From Flavobacteriales bacterium UBA5871 (GTDB taxonomy: Bacteria > Bacteroidota > Bacteroidia > Flavobacteriales_D > Crocinitomicaceae), in assembly GCA_002432085.1 (NCBI GenBank), contig DJFN01000166.1, forward strand, positions 1-9,194: a DNA stretch of 9,194 bases, written 5' to 3'. The notes beneath the pieces are model-generated. The model saw nothing but the letters and a program-made list of their open reading frames with translations, was not told the origin of the DNA and did no database searches. Within the stretch, counting starts at the first letter, position 1, and every line of letters begins with the position of its first letter. The position numbers were made by a program, and so were the translations under genes. Of the stretch, positions 1-6,337 are shown one piece after another.

Positions 1-1680
1 TGGTGTCAAATTAATGGCACCTGTGTTTCCGCCGAAGCAGGCTACATTGGTCACAACTGTTGTTCCCGATACCGGAGCTGTCGGTTGTGTAACCGTAGGA
101 CTCACAGATCCTGTACAACCGTTCGCATCTGTAATAGTCACAGTGTAAGTACCAGCTGCGAGGCCTGTGCGATCTTCTGTCGTAGGGCCTGCAACCCAGT
201 TAAAGGTGTATGGTCCGACGCCACCTGTCGGTGTGAGGTTAATAGCGCCGTTGTTTCCTCCGAAGCAGGATACGTTCGTAACGACTGTCGTTCCGGATAC
301 TGCCGATGGAGGTTGAGTAACCGTTATCGGGGATACAGTTCCTGTACAGCCGTTCGCGTCCGTAATGGTTACGCTGTAAGTGCCGGCTGTAAGTGATGTA
401 CGGTCTTCCGTAGTGGCACCGCCAACCCAGTTGAACGTGTATGGTCCGACACCACCTGTTGGTGTAAGGTTAATGGCGCCGGTGTTTCCGCCGAAGCAGG
501 CAACATTGGTAATGACGGTTGTTCCGGATACAATTGCCGGTGGTTGAGTAACCGTTATCGATGATACTGTTCCCGTACAACCGTTGACGTCTGTAATGGT
601 CACCGAGTAAGTACCTGCTGTAAGGCTTGTGCGGTCTTCCGTCGTAGGGCCTGCAACCCAGTTAAAGGTATAAGGACCTGTTCCACCTGTTGGTGTCAAA
701 TTAATGGCACCTGTATTTCCGCCGAAGCAGGCTACGTTCGTAACGACTGTCGTTCCTGATACCGGAGCTGTCGGCTGTGTAACCGTAATATTCACGGTTC
801 CCGTACAAGCGTTGGCATCGGTAATCGTAACGCTGTAAGTACCTGCTGTGAGGTTGGTCCTATCTTCTGAAGTAATTCCACCTCCCCAGTTAAAGGTATA
901 AGGACCTGTTCCGCCTGTTGGAGTGAGGTTAATGGCACCTGTGTTGTTCCCGAAGCACGCCACGTTTGTAACAACAGAAGTACCGTTGATAGCTGCAGGC
1001 TGTGTAACAGTCGCATTTACAGTTCTCGTACAAGCGTTGGCGTCGGTAATAACCACCGTGTAGGCACCTGCCGCGATATTGCTTCTGTCCTGCGTGGTAA
1101 CACCGCCACCCCAGTTATAGGTATAGCCAGGTGTTCCGCCGCTTGGTGTCAGATCGATGGCTCCGGTGGTGCCACCATTACACGCAACATTCGTTACGGT
1201 AGTGGTGCCGTTCAGTACAGGCGGTTGTGTAAGCGTGTAGCTATAGGATGCCTGGCAGCCGTTCGCATCTTCGACAATCACGTTGTAAGTTCCTGCGGCA
1301 AGGCTGGTGCGATCTTCTGTGAAGACCCCGCCGCCCCAGTTCACAAAGTAGCCAGGTGTTCCACCGGCAGGAGTAAGGTTGATTGCACCGGTGCTGGCGC
1401 CGTTACAAGCCACGTTTGTAACTGTTGCACTAGCCGAAACGCTTGTCGGTGGCTGCGTGATGGTGAAAGAGCGTTGCGCCGTACAACCCGGAAGTACAGC
1501 ATCCGTAACGGTAACCGTATAAGTATTTGCTGCCAGACCGCTTGCCACGTTGCTAGTTCCCCCTGAAGGAGACCAGGAATAGGTATACGCACCCGGGGCT
1601 GTTCCATTGATACCACCGCTTGGAATCACAACCGCTGTTCCATTGGAACCATTGCGGCAGGATACGTTGGATTGTGCATA
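1..1680 (-). repeat. Tandem SprB-type coding repeats, about 225-231 bp each
   Basis: Eight repeat units can be anchored on the conserved cysteine of the T-N-V-x-C motif at residues 338, 422, 497, 572, 648, 725, 802 and 878 of the protein. The spacings are 84, then 75-77 residues. Each complete unit has a second cysteine near its end in DANxC. The first unit is the most divergent and the last is cut by the window edge. Units 4-8 are very similar in DNA. Bases 1-97 match 691-787 with about 8 mismatches by hand count, that is, a unit three repeats away. Confidence 0.92.
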
Positions 1681-2670
1681 AGAGCTGAGGTTAATCGTGG
1701 AAACGCGCAGGTTGCTCGAGCTTGTAGCTGTAAAGCAGCTGGCGGCACCGTTGATCGCCTTGCAGCGGTAGTCATAGCCGTTAATAGTGTTGTTGGCACC
1801 CGTAATGGTCAGCGTATTGGTTGTTACGCCGCTATAGAATCCTGTATTGGTAAGATCTGTCCATGGACCTGATCCTGTACCGGAAGCATCGACCTGCCAC
1901 TGGTAAGTGGTTGCGCCGGTAGCAGCAGAAGCAATTGTTCTGGTTCCTCCGGTACAAACGTCCGAGTTTGTAGGAGGCTGAGCAGTAATGTTGGGAGCAG
2001 TACAAGATGGCGTATGCATCAATTGGAAGTTGTCAATCGCCCATTCTTCGTTGGTTCCGTTGGTGTATACACGGATGCGCAGGTCGATTTCCGTTCCCGT
2101 TGCAGCGATGTTCTTGGTAAAGCCGGTCAAAGTATGCGTCAGCAGGGTCCCTTCGCCGAGGTTGTCACCGGTGGTTTCTTCCAGCATTTGCTTGTTGACA
2201 GCATTGTTTGCGTAAAAACGGATAAGCTGCACCCAAGTCCCGGAGTTGTTGATCTGGTATTCTACGATGATGTAGTCATCATGTGAAGCAAAAGCAAGGC
2301 TTTCCCATACAGCTCCGTTATTTGCAGCAAACTTCCCGGAGAACTGGAGGTTTGTCAGACCGGTAATGTTGATGTTGTTGAACTCGATCTGCAATTCGAA
2401 TTGCCCTCCAGGAGGATTCACGTCTCCGTGGTCTTCACCGGCCCAGAATTTGGCATTAGTGACATTGCTGAACGGAGCAACCGTCGCAATGTCAGAGCCA
2501 TTGGTCCGTTTAAAGTAAATGTCTCCGGATCCGAAATCGGTTTCGGCAACGCGCGTCCCGCTTGAGGGAGATCCTGCGTCTTCGAAATCGTCCGTCCAGA
2601 AAACCGTTTGTGCATTACCCGACAAACAGACGAGCAGGAATGCAAAAAGTGTTAGTGTAACGTGTTTCAT
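1..2670 (-). CDS. Secreted SprB-repeat surface protein (partial, C-terminus beyond the left edge)
   Basis: The frame runs open from ATG at 2670 to base 1 (890 codons), so the end of the gene lies outside the window. Residues 1-20 form a signal peptide (MKH, then a hydrophobic stretch, then SGNA before Gln21). Residues 21-218 are a beta-rich region starting TVFWTDDFE and ending AIDNFQL, resembling jelly-roll domains of secreted Bacteroidota proteins. About 219-325 is Ig-like (TYQWQVD, YRCKAIN). From about 331 to the edge come eight repeats of the SprB family with the pattern TNVxCxGGxxGAIxLTPxGG, then YTFNW, then AGTYxVxITDANxC, then TVTQP. SprB-family proteins are generally exported by type IX secretion and work as surface adhesins in gliding or attachment. 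The type IX C-terminal sorting domain would be off-window. It lies 45 bp after the formyltransferase gene with no terminator between, so cotranscription is plausible. It is not SprB itself on present evidence. Confidence 0.93.
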   Translation of the reverse strand, partial: MKHVTLTLFAFLLVCLSGNAQTVFWTDDFEDAGSPSSGTRVAETDFGSGDIYFKRTNGSDIATVAPFSNVTNAKFWAGEDHGDVNPPGGQFELQIEFNNINITGLTNLQFSGKFAANNGAVWESLAFASHDDYIIVEYQINNSGTWVQLIRFYANNAVNKQMLEETTGDNLGEGTLLTHTLTGFTKNIAATGTEIDLRIRVYTNGTNEEWAIDNFQLMHTPSCTAPNITAQPPTNSDVCTGGTRTIASAATGATTYQWQVDASGTGSGPWTDLTNTGFYSGVTTNTLTITGANNTINGYDYRCKAINGAASCFTATSSSNLRVSTINLSSYAQSNVSCRNGSNGTAVVIPSGGINGTAPGAYTYSWSPSGGTSNVASGLAANTYTVTVTDAVLPGCTAQRSFTITQPPTSVSASATVTNVACNGASTGAINLTPAGGTPGYFVNWGGGVFTEDRTSLAAGTYNVIVEDANGCQASYSYTLTQPPVLNGTTTVTNVACNGGTTGAIDLTPSGGTPGYTYNWGGGVTTQDRSNIAAGAYTVVITDANACTRTVNATVTQPAAINGTSVVTNVACFGNNTGAINLTPTGGTGPYTFNWGGGITSEDRTNLTAGTYSVTITDANACTGTVNITVTQPTAPVSGTTVVTNVACFGGNTGAINLTPTGGTGPYTFNWVAGPTTEDRTSLTAGTYSVTITDVNGCTGTVSSITVTQPPAIVSGTTVITNVACFGGNTGAINLTPTGGVGPYTFNWVGGATTEDRTSLTAGTYSVTITDANGCTGTVSPITVTQPPSAVSGTTVVTNVSCFGGNNGAINLTPTGGVGPYTFNWVAGPTTEDRTGLAAGTYTVTITDANGCTGSVSPTVTQPTAPVSGTTVVTNVACFGGNTGAINLTP

Positions 2671-2715
2671 GGTGTTTGTGTGTATTAAAACTGTTGGTAT
2701 CGTTGTGAATACTGA

Positions 2716-3645
2716 TTATGTTGTAATAGGTATAAATTTCTCTTTTCGCGCATATTGGCCGGCTGAAATGATTCCGAGATCACAGCTGATGATTTTAATA
2801 ACCAGCTGTTTGTAGTCAAGGCAGGCGACATGTATAAAACCGTTTTCACTGACTCCGATCACGGATCCGGGAAGCTGTTGATGAACCTCATCCAGCAATT
2901 CCGCTTCAACGATCTTGATCAGCTTGTTTCCTAAAACGGCATCAGCCCCGGTGTTCCAGGGATTGCAGGAACGGATGAGCTGCACAATTTCTTCGCCGAA
3001 CATTCGATTCCACCGGACGAAAGTATCTTCTTTTTCAGGTTTTTCAAAATAACGGGAAACGATATTGTTCTGCGGCTGCCTCGGAATGGTCGATCCGAAT
3101 TCGATCATCTCGGCCATGTTTTGCGCTGCAAGTGCTGTCCGCAGGGATAATTTGAAAGCCAGCGACCCGAACGTTTCGTCCGGATCGATGCTGATTTTTT
3201 CTGAAAAAATAATATCGCCTTCATCGAAATCGGCCTCCATAAAGTGGATACTCAATTCAGTTTCAGGCTCATTTCGTCGTAAAACTTCGAAAATCGGCAT
3301 CGGACCACGGTAACCCGGAAGCGGGCCTGTGTGGAAGTTGATGAATTTGTTCGGATCGTACGCAAGCACTTCTTCCGGAACAAGAAACGGAAAGCAGATG
3401 CTGAAAACGGCATCCGGCTGCAGCTCTTCGATGAGCTCGTTCAAGGATTCTTCCACCTGCGACGAGCGCGCGATGGAACGGAAAGGAATGTTTGCTTCGC
3501 CGCATTGCTGTTCGAGCAGATCCACAACGGATGCTTCGCCTTTGCCGATCACGATACCGCTGACGTAGCCTTCGATGGCGAGCTGCTGTATGGCCGGAAG
3601 CGCAAAACGTCCGCCGCACAAAACAAGTATGCCGGGCTTTTTCAT
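2716..3645 (-). CDS. Methionyl-tRNA formyltransferase-like enzyme (Formyl_trans_N + Formyl_trans_C)
   Basis: The product is 309 residues, the usual length of Fmt. Residues 1-180 form the N-terminal formyltransferase domain. The catalytic triad of the 10-formyltetrahydrofolate-dependent family is visible as Asn103 and His105 in FINFHTGPLPGYRGP and Asp141 in DFDEGD. Residues 205-300 match the OB-fold-like Fmt C-terminal domain (FVRWNRM, IRSCNPW, LGNKLIKI, PGSVIG, ISAGQY). The start looks unlike housekeeping Fmt: ILVLCGGRF replaces the FMGTPDF-type motif, and HTGPLPGYRG replaces the SLLPxxRG loop, so I read it as a paralogue with an unknown acceptor (amine of a sugar, amino acid or peptide). The ATG overlaps the stop of the binding-protein gene as TGATG, a translational-coupling arrangement. 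That two-gene unit suggests the enzyme works with the upstream protein. Housekeeping Fmt remains possible but less likely. Confidence 0.85.
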   Translation of the reverse strand: MKKPGILVLCGGRFALPAIQQLAIEGYVSGIVIGKGEASVVDLLEQQCGEANIPFRSIARSSQVEESLNELIEELQPDAVFSICFPFLVPEEVLAYDPNKFINFHTGPLPGYRGPMPIFEVLRRNEPETELSIHFMEADFDEGDIIFSEKISIDPDETFGSLAFKLSLRTALAAQNMAEMIEFGSTIPRQPQNNIVSRYFEKPEKEDTFVRWNRMFGEEIVQLIRSCNPWNTGADAVLGNKLIKIVEAELLDEVHQQLPGSVIGVSENGFIHVACLDYKQLVIKIISCDLGIISAGQYARKEKFIPITT

Positions 3646-4793
3646 CAGATGCAGGTATAACTGTTAAACCATCCGGAAACCGATTCTTCGATCGGCTGCG
3701 AGCGCAGACTTTCGTAGGCTCCGACTACGTCATTGATCTCCGCGACGATTTTCACGGCACAATGGCCGGTTCCGTCGTTTTCGATCTTCGCTTCGTAAAG
3801 CGGTGCGATGGAGCTGTTGGTTTCTTTGTCAAAAACAACTGTTCCGCGCGGCGATTCGAACGAGAACTGGCTGAGCTTTTCACCCGCCTGTTTGCAATTG
3901 GGTTGCTGCTGCAGTTCTTTGGTGAGGAAATCCGCCAGGATTCCGGCTTCCCAGCCAAGGAGGCTGAAAAGGTTCGGCTCGCGTCCTGCGGATTGAATTT
4001 TCTCCGTGAACAAAGCGTTTTGCTCGTTTTTCAGCGTCACAGACCACGAGGCCACGCCGCTGACTTTATCTCCCGGATAAACTGCTTCCTTCAGCATGGA
4101 TTCTTCCAGGGCGAAAGGAGGTAGGTAAACGGGGAGGTGCTGATCGGGGAAATGCTGCTGAAGGTCCTTGAAGAACCACTGTACATAATCGCCGCTGAAG
4201 ATACTGATCAGGCAATCGTTCCCGGAATGCTGAAATTGCTCTTTGAGCGGCTGCATCGAAAAATCTTCCTTGCGGTAGCCGGTTGCCAGGTTGAAGCGGA
4301 TTGTGCCGCCAGCCTCGAGGTAGCCGTTGTAAGCGCCGATCGTTTGCAGGTAGCCGCCATCGTAATAGCCGGTGACCATGCCTCCGTTGCTGTAACCGTC
4401 ACGAACAGCCATATTGGAGCTGAGCCAGCTGCCCAGGGCGTTGTTGAGCGAATGATAGAAAATGTGAGGCGAGGAAGGCCATTCCTGCGGAAGATGCGCG
4501 CCGGCATCCAGAACGATCAGCAGCCGGTTAGCGGCTGTGAACAAAGGTCGCAGGACCTGCGCCATGCGGTGCCCGATGTAGGCGAAGACAACCTGCGCCT
4601 GTTCGTGCATGAGTAATTGCTCTGCTGCCTTATAGCAGAGCTGCTTGTCTGATCCGAAGCCGATGTTTTCCGTAACGATACGGATGTCATTCCGTCCGAG
4701 TGAAGACAAAGATGAAGTCAACCCATCGAAGAGGTCGAAGCTGATGCCGGTATAATAAGTGGATCGCGGGAGTAAAAAACCAATTGTTTGCAT
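3645..4793 (-). CDS. LivJ/AmiC-type ligand-binding protein without signal peptide
   Basis: The 382-residue product resembles the periplasmic binding fold of branched-chain amino acid and amide receptors (Peripla_BP_6/5). The N-terminus IGFLLPRSTYYTGISFDLFDGL matches the first strand, ligand loop and first helix. Later blocks fit the inter-lobe pattern: VSGVASWSVTLKNEQNALF at about 265-283, then LFSLLGWEAGILADFL. There is no signal peptide or lipobox. The first strand begins at residue 3, and the sequence before the ATG is a terminator hairpin with no upstream in-frame ATG, so an exported form is unlikely. Signal-less members such as AmiC act as cytosolic ligand sensors, and a sensor or carrier role for a small amide or amino acid is an inference. 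The gene overlaps the formyltransferase gene by one base. An intrinsic terminator lies just in front of it, so its expression probably depends on readthrough from collar gene A. Confidence 0.75.
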   Translation of the reverse strand: MQTIGFLLPRSTYYTGISFDLFDGLTSSLSSLGRNDIRIVTENIGFGSDKQLCYKAAEQLLMHEQAQVVFAYIGHRMAQVLRPLFTAANRLLIVLDAGAHLPQEWPSSPHIFYHSLNNALGSWLSSNMAVRDGYSNGGMVTGYYDGGYLQTIGAYNGYLEAGGTIRFNLATGYRKEDFSMQPLKEQFQHSGNDCLISIFSGDYVQWFFKDLQQHFPDQHLPVYLPPFALEESMLKEAVYPGDKVSGVASWSVTLKNEQNALFTEKIQSAGREPNLFSLLGWEAGILADFLTKELQQQPNCKQAGEKLSQFSFESPRGTVVFDKETNSSIAPLYEAKIENDGTGHCAVKIVAEINDVVGAYESLRSQPIEESVSGWFNSYTCI

Positions 4794-4800
4794 ACCAGGA

Positions 4801-4832
4801 AAGAAAAAAGGGGAGAACCGTTTGTCCTCCCC
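4801..4832 (-). terminator. Intrinsic terminator between collar gene A and the binding-protein gene
   Basis: On the minus strand a perfect 6-bp stem GGGGAG/CTCCCC (4827-4832 with 4810-4815) with an 11-nt loop is followed directly by six T residues (4809-4804) and further T-rich sequence. It starts 9 bp after the stop of collar gene A and ends 7 bp before the ATG at 4793. It may work as a leaky terminator that lowers expression of the two genes behind it. Confidence 0.75.
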
Positions 4833-4841
4833 TGAATTGAA

Positions 4842-5396
4842 TTATTGACGACTTGGGAAAATACCTTCGATAGCAATCGAGTAGTTCATACACAGGTACG
4901 GGTTCAGGATTCCCAGAGGCTGGCTGCCTCCGGCTACGGAAGTCGTACCGCCGACTACAGGAGCACCCAAAGATGCCGTAGGAGAAGCTGTAGGACCGAA
5001 TCCGTCACCTGATGGTGAGTTACCGATGTAGTTTCCTGCTGCACCCGAATCTTCGTTGCCGGTGTTTACAGGGATACGAACAGTGATACCAACAGCAGAG
5101 TGAACGTGCATAGGCATCTGAGCCGTAGTGATCGTTACGTTTTCAGAACCTGCTTCTTGACCCATTGAGTAAGCAGACAGACCAGGACCTTGTCCCTGAC
5201 CAACAACCGCACGTCCTTGCAGATCCGGCAAACCGAACGTAGTTTGTCCGTTACCGCCGTACGTAGTTCCCAGAAGGGAGAAAAGTGCTGTGTTTTGAGC
5301 AATGCTCAGGATTTGTCCCTGGCAGGTCATGTAACCGCGGGGAGCAAAATTGAATCCGAAGATTTTGACTTCACCGATAAAAGGTTCTGTAGACAT
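4842..5396 (-). CDS. Phage-tail-collar-domain protein A (microcystin-dependent-protein-like)
   Basis: The 184-residue product has the tail-collar domain at about residues 6-62 (GEVKIFGFNFAP, CQGQILSIAQNTALFSLLG, TYGGNG, FGLPDLQGR), followed by QMPMHVHSA. This domain was named for phage tail-fibre attachment, but small proteins of this shape (MdpB-like) are common on bacterial chromosomes and have no settled function. Residues 106-135 are identical in A, B and C and lie outside the collar domain. The C-terminus ends LNPYLCMNYSIAIEGIFPSRQ, also typical of the group. No signal peptide or sorting domain is seen. It differs from B at 13 of 184 positions. It is the first gene behind a duplicated promoter region and is followed by an intrinsic terminator, so it is probably made at a higher level than the genes downstream. 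Confidence 0.92.
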   Translation of the reverse strand: MSTEPFIGEVKIFGFNFAPRGYMTCQGQILSIAQNTALFSLLGTTYGGNGQTTFGLPDLQGRAVVGQGQGPGLSAYSMGQEAGSENVTITTAQMPMHVHSAVGITVRIPVNTGNEDSGAAGNYIGNSPSGDGFGPTASPTASLGAPVVGGTTSVAGGSQPLGILNPYLCMNYSIAIEGIFPSRQ

Positions 5397-5421
5397 AGTG
5401 TATTGTATTTAAAAGTTTACG
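5397..5421 (-). repeat. Conserved leader of collar gene A
   Basis: The 25 bases directly before the start codon are identical to those before gene B (6301-6325) and match 22 of 25 before gene C (6890-6914). On the minus strand they read CGTAAACTTTTAAATACAAT, then ACACT and ATG. No Shine-Dalgarno sequence is present. AT-rich leaders of this kind commonly drive translation in Bacteroidota. Confidence 0.8.
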
Positions 5422-5538
5422 GGTTGAAAAAGCACTTTTGACTGCCATCCCCGGGTAATATCAAGCCCCGAAAACACCATGATTCACGGAATAGTGGTTT
5501 GAGAATAGCCTCAGCAGTGTATATATTAAATTGACTTT

Positions 5539-5571
5539 CAAAGTTATATAAGTTATTCAAACTAGCTGCAA
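5539..5571 (-). promoter_or_regulatory. Putative Bacteroidota-type promoter for collar gene A
   Basis: On the minus strand TAACTTTG (5546-5539) matches the -7 consensus TAnnTTTG of Bacteroidota sigma-ABfr, with a TTG (5571-5569) 22 bases upstream. The duplicate copy keeps the same 22-base spacing. Transcription from here would give a leader of about 135 nt before gene A. Confidence 0.6.
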
Positions 5572-5597
5572 GGTACGTTGGCTTGAGACAATAAAAA

Positions 5598-5639
5598 CGG
5601 GTAGAAATACCTGAAATGCAAAACAGGTATTCCTACTTG
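5598..5639. promoter_or_regulatory. Pair of inverted 16-bp dyad sites upstream of the gene A promoter
   Basis: Site 1 (5598-5613) is CGGGTAGAAATACCTG and site 2 (5624-5639) is CAGGTATTCCTACTTG. Each is an imperfect dyad with a GGTA-N4-TACC-like core. The two face each other over 10 bases, so that together they make a 13-bp stem with one mismatch, which is a G-U wobble in minus-strand RNA. On the minus strand the stem is followed by CCG and five T residues. The structure is therefore either a double operator centred about 70-100 bp before transcription start or a second terminator hairpin. The duplicate at 7071-7112 keeps both sites and the 10-base spacer. Confidence 0.55.
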
Positions 5640-5646
5640 GGGTAAT

Positions 5647-5682
5647 AAAAGAAGGCTGCATGTCAACATATATACAGCCTTC
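5647..5682 (-). terminator. Intrinsic terminator after collar gene B
   Basis: An 8-bp stem GAAGGCTG/CAGCCTTC (5651-5658 with 5675-5682) is followed on the minus strand by TTTTATTA. It corresponds to the peroxiredoxin terminator at 7120-7154, with a shorter T-run. It would end the C-B transcript. Confidence 0.7.
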
Positions 5683-5703
5683 AGGATTATTCCTATTTAA
5701 TTC

Positions 5704-5733
5704 TTAGTTTGCCGAAAAGGGCCCGGCAATACC
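5704..5733 (-). pseudogene. Relic of the peroxiredoxin 3' end (nine codons plus stop)
   Basis: Read on the minus strand these 30 bases give GIAGPFSAN and a TAA stop. The real peroxiredoxin gene ends GVAEYLSAN and TAA at 7206-7177. The relic sits at the same distance from the terminator as the real gene end does from its own. It has no start or upstream body, because collar gene B follows within 13 bp. It marks one boundary of the duplicated segment. Confidence 0.82.
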
Positions 5734-5745
5734 CCCCGGATTGAA

Positions 5746-6300
5746 TTATTGACGGCTTGGGAAAATGCCCTGCAGTGCAATCGAATAGTTCATACAGAGG
5801 TAAGGATTCAAAATGCTCATCGGCTGGCTGCCTCCGGCTACGGAAGTCGTACCGCCAACCACAGGAGCACCCAGAGATGCCGTAGGAGAAGCTGTAGGAC
5901 CGAATCCGTCACCTGAAGGTGAGTTACCGATGTAGTTTCCGGCCGCTCCCGAGTCTTCGTTGCCAGTATTCACAGGAATGCGGACAGTAATACCAACTGC
6001 AGAGTGAACGTGCATCGGCATCTGGGCAGTCGTAATCGTTGTGTTTTCCACACCGCCCAACTGTCCCATTGAGTAAGGTGACAGTCCCGGACCTTGTCCC
6101 TGACCAATAACCGCGCGACCCTGCAGGTCCGGCAAAGCGAACGTCGTCTGGCCGTTACCGCCGTAAGTTGTTCCCAGGAGAGAGAAAAGCGCTGTGTTCT
6201 GAGCGATGCTCAGGATTTGTCCCTGGCAGGTCGCGTACCCTTTGGGAGCAAAATTGAAGCCGAAGATTTTGACTTCGCCGATAAATGGTTCTGTAGACAT
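5746..6300 (-). CDS. Phage-tail-collar-domain protein B
   Basis: The product has 184 residues and 171 of them are identical to A. The collar domain is at about 6-62 (IFGFNFAPKGYATCQGQ, LLGTTYGGNGQTTFALPDLQ), then QMPMHVHSA and the invariant 106-135 segment. The differences from A cluster at 81-87 (LGGVENT against EAGSENV) and near the C-terminus, while 88-160 is identical. Gene B lies 37 bp after C with no terminator or promoter between, so the two should be cotranscribed. B and A share their last base pairs and the first bases after the stop (GAATTGAATTATTGACG on the plus strand), which points to recent duplication or gene conversion between them. No signal peptide is seen, and the role is unknown beyond the family assignment. 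Confidence 0.92.
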   Translation of the reverse strand: MSTEPFIGEVKIFGFNFAPKGYATCQGQILSIAQNTALFSLLGTTYGGNGQTTFALPDLQGRAVIGQGQGPGLSPYSMGQLGGVENTTITTAQMPMHVHSAVGITVRIPVNTGNEDSGAAGNYIGNSPSGDGFGPTASPTASLGAPVVGGTTSVAGGSQPMSILNPYLCMNYSIALQGIFPSRQ

Positions 6301-6325
6301 AGTGTATTGTATTTAAAAGTTTACG
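6301..6325 (-). repeat. Conserved leader of collar gene B
   Basis: Identical over 25 bases to the leader of gene A. It lies inside the 37-bp gap between C and B and gives B its own translation start region. Confidence 0.8.
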
Positions 6326-6337
6326 AATGAAAAGCAG

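Larger units (their letters stand above)
5531..5733. repeat. Diverged copy of the region 7005-7206 (duplicated intergenic cassette)
   Basis: Shared blocks occur in the same order and almost the same spacing. They include TTGACT-TCAAAG (5531/7005), CTGCAAGGTACG (5566/7040), GAAATACCTGAA (5604/7077), CAAAACAGGTA (5619/7092), AAGGCTG and ATGTCAACA (5652/7125), ACAGCCTTCAGG (5674/7147) and TTCTTAGTTTGC (5701/7174). The offset stays at 1473-1474 throughout, so the two regions descend from one ancestor by local duplication. Confidence 0.9.
5397..5745. other. Gene-free 349-bp region between collar genes B and A
   Basis: No coding gene is seen here. From the B stop toward A it holds a peroxiredoxin-tail relic (5733-5704), a terminator (5682-5647), a pair of dyad sites (5639-5598), a putative promoter (5571-5539), about 115 bases of unrecognised leader and the conserved 25-bp leader. 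The part 5531-5733 is homologous to 7005-7206 at an almost constant offset of 1473-1474 bp. Confidence 0.85.

Noticed and set aside
1..1680. CRISPR-like array or non-coding tandem repeat
   Set aside because: The period is about 225-231 bp and in frame, and changes are tolerated mostly at third codon positions, so it is a protein-coding repeat.
85..1872. Cysteine-rich plus-strand open frames inside the repeat region
   Set aside because: They are antisense shadows of the SprB repeats. The minus frame is open for 890 codons and gives a consistent repeat family, while these frames have no family signature and recur only because the repeats do.
2671..2715. Search for a promoter or terminator between the formyltransferase and SprB-repeat genes
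   Set aside because: No stem with a T-run and no TAnnTTTG element could be found in these 45 bp, so neither was annotated.
5190..6330. Two similar plus-strand frames starting MSLTNNR, antisense to collar genes A and B
   Set aside because: Their similarity to each other follows automatically from the near-identity of A and B on the other strand. They have no ribosome-binding or promoter signal.
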